Origin: Saccharospirillaceae bacterium
GTDB taxonomy: Bacteria > Pseudomonadota > Gammaproteobacteria > Pseudomonadales > Oceanobacteraceae
DNA: 64,000 bases
Assembly (NCBI GenBank): GCA_021208685.1
Contig: JAJOJJ010000038.1
Coordinates: 1 to 64,000 of the forward strand
Direction: 5' to 3'
Part shown: piece by piece, positions 8,653-16,286 of the stretch
How positions within the stretch are numbered: the stretch's first letter is position 1
How the letters are laid out: every line of letters starts with the position of its first letter
Made by a program: the position numbers and the translations under genes
Notes under the pieces: generated by a model
Databases searched by the model: none
The model's input: the letters and a program-made list of their open reading frames with translations, nothing else
Told to the model about the DNA's origin: nothing

Positions 8653-9069
8653 ATGCCCGAACTCACTCTGTTTTATGACGGTTACTGCCCGCTTTGCGTC
8701 CGTGAAATGAAGCATCTTACCCGGCTGGATACTGCCGGGCGGATGCTACTGGTCGATATCCAGAGTGAGGGCTTCAGCGAACACTGGCCGCAGGTTAATA
8801 AAGCAGAAGCCAGCAGCATCTTGCTGGCCATTCAGGATAACGGCGAATGGCTGCGCGGCCTCGATGTTACTCACCGCGCCTGGCAACTGGTCGGCAAGGG
8901 CTATTGGATTGCGCCCTTACGCTGGCCGGTTATCCGTTTGCTCGCCGATCAGGTTTACCTGTGGTTTGCGCGCAACCGTTACCGGATTTCCGGCTGGCTG
9001 ACCGGCCAGCAACGGTGTGAGGCCTGTTCAATCAACGGCTGCGGCAATGATGGGGAAAAGGAAAAATAA
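8653..9069 (+). CDS. DCC-family thiol-disulfide oxidoreductase (DUF393)
   Basis: The first 20 residues carry the family signature LFYDGYCPLCVREM, a DGxCPxC motif resembling a thioredoxin active site. The 138-residue length is normal for the family. The C-terminus has further cysteines (CEACSINGCG), an unusual extra cluster that could bind metal or form a second redox pair. A GGAG ribosome-binding site lies seven bases before the ATG. It appears to be a single-gene unit. The precise substrate of these proteins is not established. Confidence 0.8.
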   Translation: MPELTLFYDGYCPLCVREMKHLTRLDTAGRMLLVDIQSEGFSEHWPQVNKAEASSILLAIQDNGEWLRGLDVTHRAWQLVGKGYWIAPLRWPVIRLLADQVYLWFARNRYRISGWLTGQQRCEACSINGCGNDGEKEK

Positions 9070-9151
9070 TACCACCACTGATACAGATTATTTCCCGTCA
9101 GAAGGTTATCGCCTACACATCCCGCAATGATTATGCCGGACCTCGAATCAG

Positions 9152-9173
9152 CGCCGCCGAGTCTACGGCGGCG
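9152..9173. terminator. GC-rich hairpin between convergent genes
   Basis: CGCCGCCG at 9152-9159 pairs with CGGCGGCG at 9166-9173 around a six-base loop, between the 3' ends of the convergent DCC gene and the lipoprotein gene. Neither side has a run of T, so it is not a classical intrinsic terminator. Its place suggests a barrier or RNA-stabilising role. Confidence 0.4.
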
Positions 9174-9190
9174 GCATTCATTGCCTGCGT

Positions 9191-10273
9191 TCAGTTATTT
9201 AAGGACTCGAATTCAAGCATCTTTTTACGCAGAGAAATTGGGCGCATATCGACCCAAACCTCCCCAATGTAATCAAGACACTCAGACAAGTTCCCGTAAA
9301 AACCAGCGTCTTCCCAGCCCAGAGAATTTTCTAAACTGGCGGGAAACACCTTGTAATAGCCCTCCTCATTTATAATGACCTTATATTCATCTTTTATCCC
9401 ATAACTCTCGTCGTTTGGGTCGTAATAATAGGAATCGATATACACAAAAACTGGGCCTGCTGTCTGTGGCACAGAACCGTGCATAAATTGCGCGCGATAC
9501 GTCAGGGATTGTGTTGCCTGAGCCCATTCAGGATGGCTTAAGGTTACCGCTGCGCTGTGCAGCTCACCGCCAGACTCAACCGTAACGGCGGCATTGGGTA
9601 ATGACTTCACAAAACTGTCAGGCCAGATCGTTTCAAGCCAGAAATCCATGTCAATAAGACTGAAATGCTCAACCGAAGTGAGCGGCAGCATCAGCAGATG
9701 GTCGAGGGGGCTGGATAATTTCAGTACCAATTCATCGCCGGAACGAATCCATTCTCCGGATGCAGCGGCCTGAAAGAACACATGATCCTGATTGCGCGGG
9801 ATTAACGCCCCTTCGTTATCAAGATACAGAATCACTTTTTGTAAGGCACCGGTTTCCAACTGGTGATCGGTTGTGATTGTCCAGCTCAGGCGCTCAGATG
9901 CGGCATCTTGGCGGAGTTCGTTGATCTGTCCCCATGCAATTGACCAATCGCCATTAACATCTTTTATGGCCAGCGCCACATTAGGCCGATAACCGCGAAA
10001 ATAGGCGGGCCAGATGCGATCAACAAAATCAGTGATCGTCACTGAGCCCGAATCGCGTCCCGGACGATCATCAAACCAAAGCAGATGATCATCATGCTGC
10101 GCCGTCAGCAGCTCATAGGTATCGGCTTCAGGCAGAATGCGCAACTCCCCACTGCCGGATTCCGCGACATAAAGCCTGGCAGGCTCCTGATCACGGTCAT
10201 CCTTGCAGCCGGGAATACAGAAAATAAGCAGTAAAAGGCACAGTCTCAATTGCTTCAGAGAAATCCTGTTCAT
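9191..10273 (-). CDS. Hypothetical lipoprotein with two tandem ~95-residue repeats
   Basis: The family is not recognised. From the Met at 10273 the protein has a basic n-region and a hydrophobic segment ending in a lipobox (FCIPGC), so it should be lipidated and exported. Two related blocks follow. The first runs HLLWFDD...DFVDRIWPAYF...LQKVILYLD and the second HLLMLPL...DFWLETIWPDSF...AGPVFVYID, which indicates an internal duplication. A C-terminal aromatic region (YYYDPNDESYGIKDEY) completes 360 residues. It stands alone and convergent with the DCC gene. It could be an extracellular binding or scaffold protein. Confidence 0.6.
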   Translation of the reverse strand: MNRISLKQLRLCLLLLIFCIPGCKDDRDQEPARLYVAESGSGELRILPEADTYELLTAQHDDHLLWFDDRPGRDSGSVTITDFVDRIWPAYFRGYRPNVALAIKDVNGDWSIAWGQINELRQDAASERLSWTITTDHQLETGALQKVILYLDNEGALIPRNQDHVFFQAAASGEWIRSGDELVLKLSSPLDHLLMLPLTSVEHFSLIDMDFWLETIWPDSFVKSLPNAAVTVESGGELHSAAVTLSHPEWAQATQSLTYRAQFMHGSVPQTAGPVFVYIDSYYYDPNDESYGIKDEYKVIINEEGYYKVFPASLENSLGWEDAGFYGNLSECLDYIGEVWVDMRPISLRKKMLEFESLNN

Positions 10274-10400
10274 GACCATCATCCCTATTATCAAATCTCA
10301 CTATTATAAGCAGAAAACTACTGATTTCCAGAGGGATAATGCCAAAGCACCCCTGAATCACTCAGTGGTGCCGAAGATTTTTTACCCTGTATTAATCCGA

Positions 10401-10650
10401 TTAATGAGAAGCAGCTCTTGCTTCCTCTTCCGCCTGCTTGCGCAACATAAAACGCTGAATTTTTCCGCTGGAGGTTTCCGGCAACTCAGCAACAAATTCA
10501 ATCTCTCGCGGGAAGGCGTGGGTCGACAGGCATTTACCCTCATGCTGCTGTAATTCTTTCGCCAGCGCCTCATCGCTGACATATTCCGGACGTAACACCA
10601 CACAGGCTTTCACAATGGCACCTCGTTCAGCGTCGGGTTTACCCACCATC
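10401..10650 (-). pseudogene. Acyl-CoA synthetase (AMP-forming), C-terminal remnant
   Basis: The frame encodes only the small C-terminal domain of an AMP-dependent acyl-CoA synthetase. It runs from GKPDAERGAIVKACVVLRP to the lysine motif TSSGKIQRFMLRK, where the Lys is the adenylation catalyst. The roughly 450 residues of the large ATP/acyl-binding domain are absent. The upstream sequence changes abruptly into a thiolase N-terminus. It is therefore the tail of a deleted gene and should not make a working enzyme. Confidence 0.8.
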
Positions 10651-10747
10651 GCGCCTAATTGGGTGACGGTATACTGCTTAATTCGCCCAGCATAGCGCCC
10701 ATCGGGGTGCGGGCTGCCCCACAAATAACGACGTCATTATTGTGCAT
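10650..10747 (-). pseudogene. Acetyl-CoA acetyltransferase (thiolase), N-terminal remnant
   Basis: From the ATG at 10747 the product begins MHNNDVVICGAARTPMGAML, the standard thiolase N-terminus, and keeps about 25 residues of homology. In the reading frame it then stops at 10655. In the neighbouring frame the next family residues (TVTQLGA) continue to about 10650, which suggests a frameshift. There the sequence joins the acyl-CoA synthetase tail. The active-site Cys and both His motifs are lost. Confidence 0.75.
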
Positions 10748-10884
10748 ACTTTGCTCCGGAATTTTTGGGCTGACGATCCCTGGCTGAATATTGTTACCAG
10801 ATAGCCAGCCGCTGTTGTTTATATATCGGGGTTTATCTGGATTGTTGCCCTGCGCTGTCATTTTATCGGCTTCTGTCAGGGGTG

Positions 10885-12033
10885 CTATTTTCCTAACAGT
10901 GAACGGGCAATGACTTCTTTCATAATTTCTGACGCGCCGCCATAAATACGCTGCACACGGGCATCGGTAAAGGCGCGGGAAATCGGGTATTCCGAGGTGT
11001 AACCATAACCACCAAATAATTGCAGGCAACCATCGGCTACGCGGAACTGCATTTCGGTAGCGCTGTATTTCGCCATTGAGGCGGTGGCGGTATCCAGTTC
11101 ACCGGCACTGTATTGGCCAATGCACTGGTCAATAAAGGCCTGATTAACGCGGTATTCGGTTTCCATTTCGGCGATGCGGAAACGGGTATTCTGCAACTGG
11201 CTGAGTTTCTGGCCGAATAATTCACGTTCAGTGGTGTAGGCAACGGTTAAATCGAGTGCGCCACGGGCGGCGGCACAGGCCAGCGCACCGATCACCAGAC
11301 GTTCGCGGGGTAATTCGCGCATCAGGTAAACAAAGCCCATGCCTTCTTCACCCAGTAACGCCGATGCCGGCAGGCGGATATTGTCGAAAAATAATTCTGA
11401 CGTATCGCCGCAATGCTGACCGATTTTTTCCAGATTGCGGCCGTGGCTGAAGCCCGCAAGCTTGGTATCGACCAGAAATAAGCTGATGCCTTTGGCACCG
11501 GCAGACGGGTCGGTTTTCGCCGCCACAATCACCAGTCCGGCGTGCTGACCGTTGGTAATAAAGGTTTTTGAACCATTAAGAATATAATGCTCGCCGTCTT
11601 TTTTGGCCGACGCGCGCATGGCCTGTAAATCACTGCCCGCGCCAGGCTCGGTCATGGCGATAGCACCGACGATTTCACCACTGGCCATTTTCGGCAACCA
11701 CTGCTGTTTTTGCTGCTCGCTGCCAATATGCTGCAGATACGGCGCAACAATATCGGAATGCACCATCACATTGGTCGCCAGTGCACCAAAGCCCATGCGC
11801 GCCAGCTCAGCACCGACCACGACGGAGTAATCGAACGGCACACCGCAGCCGCCGAATTCTTCCGGCATATCGACACATAACAAACCCGACTCACCCAGCG
11901 TGCGCCAGATTTGGGCCGGTACTATGCCGTCTTTTTCCCACTGCTCGTAATGCGGAGCCACTTCGGCGTCGAGCAGGCGGGCTACGTTGTCGCGGAACAG
12001 TGCGCGTTCCTGAGGTTCTTGAATAATGCTCAT
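10885..12033 (-). CDS. Acyl-CoA dehydrogenase
   Basis: This is a 382-residue FAD enzyme of beta-oxidation or branched-chain acyl-CoA breakdown, introducing the alpha-beta double bond. The family marks are clear: AMTEPGAGSDLQAM (FAD/substrate loop), NGSKTFITNG, the C-terminal region LQLFGGYGYTSEYPISRAFTDARV and RIYGGASEIMKEVIARSL. Length and ends look intact. It lies seven bases downstream of the SDR gene in one operon, whose later thiolase and synthetase genes have been deleted. The acyl chain length cannot be read from sequence. Confidence 0.92.
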   Translation of the reverse strand: MSIIQEPQERALFRDNVARLLDAEVAPHYEQWEKDGIVPAQIWRTLGESGLLCVDMPEEFGGCGVPFDYSVVVGAELARMGFGALATNVMVHSDIVAPYLQHIGSEQQKQQWLPKMASGEIVGAIAMTEPGAGSDLQAMRASAKKDGEHYILNGSKTFITNGQHAGLVIVAAKTDPSAGAKGISLFLVDTKLAGFSHGRNLEKIGQHCGDTSELFFDNIRLPASALLGEEGMGFVYLMRELPRERLVIGALACAAARGALDLTVAYTTERELFGQKLSQLQNTRFRIAEMETEYRVNQAFIDQCIGQYSAGELDTATASMAKYSATEMQFRVADGCLQLFGGYGYTSEYPISRAFTDARVQRIYGGASEIMKEVIARSLLGK

Positions 12034-12040
12034 GCGGTTC

Positions 12041-12802
12041 TCACTTCGGTGCCATGCGCAGGGCGCAATCCAGACGGATGACTTCGCCGTTCAGAATCGG
12101 ATTTTTAACCATCTGATTCACCATCATGCCGAATTCATCCGGACGGCCAAGGCGTTGCGGAAATGGCAGTGTCGCCGCCAGACTGTCCTGCACGTCCTGC
12201 GGCATACCAGCCATCATCGGTGTCATAAACAGACCCGGTGCAATGGTATTAACACGGATACCGCTGCGTGCTAATTCACGCGCTGACTGCAGCGTCATGG
12301 CCACCACGCCACCTTTGGAAGCGCTGTAGGCCACCTGGCCAATCTGGCCTTCGTAAGCTGCCACCGACGCGGTGCAGATAATAATGCCGCGCTCGCCATC
12401 AGCATTGGCTTCGCGCTCCATCATCTCGGCTGCGGCCAGACGCATAATATTAAAGGTACCCACCAGATTGACCTGAATAACGCGGTTAAAAGCCTCCAGC
12501 GCCATCGGCCCTTCGCGGCCAACCATTTTTGCCGCCGGAGCGATACCGGCACAGTTCACAGCAATACCACACAGGCCATGAGCGTCGCGTGCGGTTTTAA
12601 AAGCGGCCTCGGCACTCTCGGCCGACGACACATCGCAGCGCACAAAAATACCGCCCACTTCGTTGGCCAGCGCCGTGCCACGCTCTTCCTGTACATCGAA
12701 AATCGCCACCCGGCAACCTTCGGCGGCCAGTGCGCGTACCGTGCCTTCGCCCAAACCTGATGCTCCACCGGTGACGATGGCGGCTACATTTTTAAATTCC
12801 AT
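12041..12802 (-). CDS. SDR-family 3-hydroxyacyl-CoA dehydrogenase (type II-like)
   Basis: The 253-residue protein has the SDR nucleotide loop TGGASGLGEGT near residue 12, the NCAG motif, and the catalytic YSASK. The overall sequence (IFDVQEERG, NTIAPGLFMTPMM) resembles HSD17B10-type 3-hydroxyacyl-CoA dehydrogenases, which oxidise 3-hydroxy-2-methylbutyryl-CoA and related thioesters with NAD. Its pairing with an acyl-CoA dehydrogenase fits the chemistry of two successive oxidation steps. It is first in the operon; the promoter should lie just upstream of 12802. Confidence 0.88.
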   Translation of the reverse strand: MEFKNVAAIVTGGASGLGEGTVRALAAEGCRVAIFDVQEERGTALANEVGGIFVRCDVSSAESAEAAFKTARDAHGLCGIAVNCAGIAPAAKMVGREGPMALEAFNRVIQVNLVGTFNIMRLAAAEMMEREANADGERGIIICTASVAAYEGQIGQVAYSASKGGVVAMTLQSARELARSGIRVNTIAPGLFMTPMMAGMPQDVQDSLAATLPFPQRLGRPDEFGMMVNQMVKNPILNGEVIRLDCALRMAPK

Positions 12803-12987
12803 GACATGCCTCTTGTTATACGTTGTTATTAATTTTTCTGGCGGGAATACCCGTTCACAGGTGATGCGATGAATACAATCCGGCCTTCAGTGTGACCCAG
12901 ACCGGGCAGGTAAACCATGACAAGATTGCGCAGGAAATTTGGCAAAAAAAGGCAGGACGAGGGAGTGTAGCCGCTGCGCAGGTGATA

Positions 12988-13010
12988 TCGCGGGCATGGC
13001 CCGCTCCTGC
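12988..13010 (-). repeat. REP-like palindrome (single copy)
   Basis: TCGCGGGCATGGCCCGCTCCTGC is the reverse complement, with one change, of GTAGGAGCGGGCCATGCCCGCGA found at 39012 and 63068. The core GCGGGCcATgGCCCGC can fold on itself. Such units are short, extragenic and dispersed, as REP sequences are. Here it lies in the gap upstream of the SDR operon. Confidence 0.75.
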
Positions 13011-13109
13011 ACTTCGGCGTTTGCTTTGTATAGGGTGTTGCGTCTGAATGTTCGCAGCCTTTGTGCGCGGCCAGGCTCAGGCCTCTCTCAACGCCCGCTC
13101 GATGACAAA

Positions 13110-13260
13110 AGCCCTGTCCCCACATGGCCCGTTCGCCATAACGCATGCCGGGCATGCCCCATAATCCGTCACGGATCATGTCCTGATGGTTCGCTTCAGC
13201 CCAGCCCCGCCAGTGTGTGCGCCAGTCATCGTGTGCAGAGTGGCTTGGGCGTCAGGCCAG
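13110..13260 (-). pseudogene. Degraded remnant, possibly of a DsbA/HCCA-isomerase-type protein
   Basis: On the minus strand, residues HDDWRTHWRGWAEANHQDM and then GLWGMPGMRYGERAMWGQ are readable. This resembles the C-terminal GLWGVPxF...WGQDRL signature of 2-hydroxychromene-2-carboxylate isomerase/DsbA-like proteins. The upstream frame (DWPDAQA) is shifted relative to it, and no start or active site remains. The rest of the 12803-13464 gap has only the REP unit and the SDR promoter region. This call is tentative. Confidence 0.35.
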
Positions 13261-13464
13261 TCAGGACAGGCGCATACCCTGTCCGGCGCCTGCCGGAGTC
13301 GGTTTCGGCAGCTCACCGTCGCTGCTGACTGCGCGGAAAAAGCGCTGGTATCCGTGTCATTGGGATTCTTATTGTTATTCGATGCTTTATACTAAACCGC
13401 AGCGTCAGACATGTCAGTCCTGTTCCTGGCCCTCATACGAACATCCGTACGCTAAAGCGAGCCT

Positions 13465-13791
13465 ATGAATAAACGCCCGAGTAAACGCGATTTGCGCGAT
13501 CAGCTGAATCAGGAAGTCGATGACTTTCTGCGTCAGGGTGGCGAAGTGAAAGAAGTGGCCCGTGGTGCCACCGGATTGCAGAATGGCCGTTATAACGATC
13601 ATTCTCTTGCCTTTGATAAACCGAAAGAAGAACGTACCCCCCTGACTGATGTGTTAAAGACCATCGATCAACGACGCGACGCCGGTCGTAAACACAGCAA
13701 ACCGGCCGCGGAGAAAAAAAACCGTCGTCCGCGTAAGAAAGTTATTTACGATGATTTTGGTGAACCCCTGCGTATTATCTGGGAAGAATAA
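13465..13791 (+). CDS. Small basic conserved protein with SutA-like motif, unknown function
   Basis: The 108-residue product is charged and has no membrane segment. Residues 18-31 (EVDDFLRQGGEVKEV) resemble the FLxxGGxVxE motif of SutA, an RNA-polymerase-binding regulator of Pseudomonas. The acidic N-terminal tail of SutA is missing here. The C-terminal half is strongly basic (KKNRRPRKKV) and then ends in a conserved-looking YDDFGEPLRIIWEE. Nucleic-acid or polymerase binding is a guess. It ends 17 bp before the antiporter gene and may share its transcript. Confidence 0.5.
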   Translation: MNKRPSKRDLRDQLNQEVDDFLRQGGEVKEVARGATGLQNGRYNDHSLAFDKPKEERTPLTDVLKTIDQRRDAGRKHSKPAAEKKNRRPRKKVIYDDFGEPLRIIWEE

Positions 13792-13808
13792 CCGGAAAGG
13801 ATTTTTCC

Positions 13809-15023
13809 ATGCTGGCTGAACCTCTTGCCTTGTTGATTGCCGCTGCGGTATTCGCTTATGCGTTATTTTCCCGCGTAACAGAACAGGCCGCGCTGACAGC
13901 TCCGATGATGTTTACGGCCCTGGGTATTTTACTCGGCCCGGTCTGGCTTGACTGGGTAACCGCTGAAATCGACGGCAAAGGCCTGATGGTGCTCGCGGAA
14001 TTTACCCTGGCGCTGATTTTATTTGTGGATGCCAGCCAGATTGAGCGTGCTCATCTGGTTAAATTTGAAGTATTGCCCATTCGCCTGCTGGCCATTGGTT
14101 TGCCACTCACCATGGCTGCCGGTACGTTGCTCGCCTATCCGTTATTCAGCGCTGGCTGGTTAATGGCTGCCCTGCTCGCCATTATGCTGACACCCACCGA
14201 TGCGGCACTTGCCCAGTCTATTTTTAATAAAAAGGATATTGATGAATCGTTGCGTCATTCCATCACCGTGGAAAGCGGCCTGAACGATGGTATTGCCCTG
14301 CCGGTGTTATTATTTGTGATGGCGCTGCTGACGGCAGACATTGACAGCGGTACGGACATTAATCATCTGCATTGGCTGTTATTCATCGGCAAACAATTCG
14401 TTATTGGTGTTGTCTGCGGAATGGTCACCGGGCGGATCGGCGGGCGGCTGACCGAAACCGCTGCCCGGCGTCAGTGGATGACGGCTTCATTCCAGCGCTT
14501 ATCAGCCCCGGCACTGGCTCTGCTGGCCTACAGCGGTGCCGAAGTTCTGGGTGGCAATGGTTTTATTGCGGTATTTCTCGCCGGTCTTTTTCTGCAATCA
14601 CATCACACTCTGGTACTGCAGCGCCTGAAAGAGTTTGGCGAAGCTGAAGGGCAATTACTCAGCCTGACAATGTTCTTTTTATTTGGTCTGGTTTTTGTGC
14701 CGGATGCCCTGCCACACCTTACCCTCAACAGCTGGATTTACGCCCTGCTGAGCCTGACCATTATCCGTATGATTCCGGTATTGATCAGCCTGACCGGCAG
14801 CGGCTTACCCTTTCGGGCGCAGATGTTTCTGGCCTGGTTTGGTCCGCGTGGTATTGCCAGCATTCTGTATTTGCTGCTGGTCAGCGAACAGCTGGGCTTC
14901 AGCCACAATAATCCGGCTCATGCCGAACTCTTTGCCACAACGGTACTGACGGTGCTGCTGAGCATTTTTATTCACGGGATGTCCGCACGCTTTTTTAAGC
15001 GACTGAGTGTGAACAGAGACTGA
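13809..15023 (+). CDS. CPA1-type cation:proton antiporter
   Basis: This 404-residue protein has about 12 membrane segments. The signature LTPTDAALAQSIFNK and the following ITVESGLNDGIALPVLLF match sodium(potassium)/proton antiporters of the NhaP branch; the Asp residues in TPTDA and NDG are the usual transport site. A further motif, FGPRGIASILY, is typical near the C-terminus. There is no cytoplasmic regulatory domain. GGAAAGGA upstream gives a strong ribosome-binding site. The likely role is pH and sodium homeostasis at the inner membrane. Confidence 0.88.
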   Translation: MLAEPLALLIAAAVFAYALFSRVTEQAALTAPMMFTALGILLGPVWLDWVTAEIDGKGLMVLAEFTLALILFVDASQIERAHLVKFEVLPIRLLAIGLPLTMAAGTLLAYPLFSAGWLMAALLAIMLTPTDAALAQSIFNKKDIDESLRHSITVESGLNDGIALPVLLFVMALLTADIDSGTDINHLHWLLFIGKQFVIGVVCGMVTGRIGGRLTETAARRQWMTASFQRLSAPALALLAYSGAEVLGGNGFIAVFLAGLFLQSHHTLVLQRLKEFGEAEGQLLSLTMFFLFGLVFVPDALPHLTLNSWIYALLSLTIIRMIPVLISLTGSGLPFRAQMFLAWFGPRGIASILYLLLVSEQLGFSHNNPAHAELFATTVLTVLLSIFIHGMSARFFKRLSVNRD

Positions 15024-15254
15024 CACTCTGTCCTGAAAATGCAACGACACGGGTATAAAACAGAGCCAGGCCGCATAAAACCTGAATCGGATCTCAGCGA
15101 ACCGCCTTACGGGCAGTGTCGCCATTGTTGCTGAAGTTTGCGCAATATCAATAGCCTTATGACCCGGCTTGAGTAACCTTGTCGATCATGCATTATATGC
15201 CCAGCCCCCTGTTTTACAGTCTTGCTTGTTCAACCCCCGTAAGGAGTTTGTGTC

Positions 15255-16229
15255 ATGGAAACGAAAAAAATTATCTCTGCCGGTCTGATGATTACCGCCA
15301 TTGCCGGCAGTCTGGCCTGGACATTATTTAATCCATCGTCACTGCCGGAAGGTGTGGTTGAAACCAACGGCAGACTGGAAGCCGAACAGGTTGAAGTCGC
15401 CACTAAAACGGCAGGCCGGATTGCCGAAGTGCTGGTCAGCGAAGGACAGATGGTCGCTGCCGGAGATCTGCTGGTTCGTATTGATAACCAGCAACTGCTG
15501 GCGAAAAAACGCGAAGCCGAAGCACAGATTGCTCAGGCGCAGCTGGCGGCCGAAGAAGCCGCCGCCGCCGTATCCCAGCGTCAAAGCCAGCTGAAGCTGG
15601 CCAATACCGAATTAAAACGGGCACAGACACTGTTTAAACAAAAAGTCGCGCCGCAGGACAAACTGGATCAGGCCGAAGCGCAGCAGGAATCCGCCAGTGC
15701 CGCCCTGCGTCTGGCTCAGGCAACCGAGAAAAGAACCCAGGCCAGTATCGAAGCGGCCCGCGCCGGACTGCAGGAGTTACAAAGCCTGCTCGACGATACC
15801 GAGATTTATGCCCCGCGTAATGGCCGGGTGCAGTATGTTCTGGCACAGCCGGGAGAAGTCCTCGCTGCCGGTGGACGGGTAATTACCCTGCTGGATGTGT
15901 CGGAGGTGTATATGACCATTTTTCTGCCCGCGATTCAGGTCGGCAAGCTGGGCATTAACGACGAGGCCCGGTTAATTCTTGATCCGATTCCGGAATATGT
16001 AGTGCCAGCACGCGTTTCGTTTATTGCCGGGGATGCGCAATTTACGCCCAAATCGGTAGAAACCAGCGAAGAACGCAATAATCTGATGTTCCGGGTTAAG
16101 CTCAGCATTGATCCGCAATTGCTGAAACGGCATGAAGAAAAAGTAAAAACCGGCGTTCGCGGCAGCGCCTATGTGCGCACCGACACGACTCAGGAATGGC
16201 CAGCGAATCTGGCCGTGCATCTGCCCTGA
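15255..16229 (+). CDS. HlyD-family periplasmic adaptor of an ABC exporter (YhiI-like)
   Basis: A single N-terminal membrane anchor (about residues 7-25) precedes a split biotinyl-lipoyl domain (GRIAEVLVSEGQMVAAGDLL ... IYAPRNGRVQYVLAQPGEVL) with a long alpha-helical hairpin between the halves. A beta-barrel domain follows. This is the plan of membrane-fusion proteins that join inner-membrane ABC pumps to an outer-membrane channel. The two downstream genes encode the cognate ATPase/permease parts, in the same order as E. coli yhiI-rbbA-yhhJ. AAGGAG precedes the ATG. The outer-membrane channel is not encoded nearby. Confidence 0.88.
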   Translation: METKKIISAGLMITAIAGSLAWTLFNPSSLPEGVVETNGRLEAEQVEVATKTAGRIAEVLVSEGQMVAAGDLLVRIDNQQLLAKKREAEAQIAQAQLAAEEAAAAVSQRQSQLKLANTELKRAQTLFKQKVAPQDKLDQAEAQQESASAALRLAQATEKRTQASIEAARAGLQELQSLLDDTEIYAPRNGRVQYVLAQPGEVLAAGGRVITLLDVSEVYMTIFLPAIQVGKLGINDEARLILDPIPEYVVPARVSFIAGDAQFTPKSVETSEERNNLMFRVKLSIDPQLLKRHEEKVKTGVRGSAYVRTDTTQEWPANLAVHLP

Positions 16230-16286
16230 TATTCATATCCGCCAACAATCGTCTGTAACAGCCAAGATGGCCGCAGACCCTGACCT

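Noticed and set aside
10655-11029. A possible 124-residue gene that spans the thiolase start
   Set aside because: Only its last 30 residues, from the ATG at 10747, match thiolase. The upstream part lies in the acyl-CoA dehydrogenase tail and spacer.
12829-13179. A 116-residue minus-strand gene in the large gap
   Set aside because: It runs through a REP unit and a frameshifted remnant and has no ribosome-binding site.
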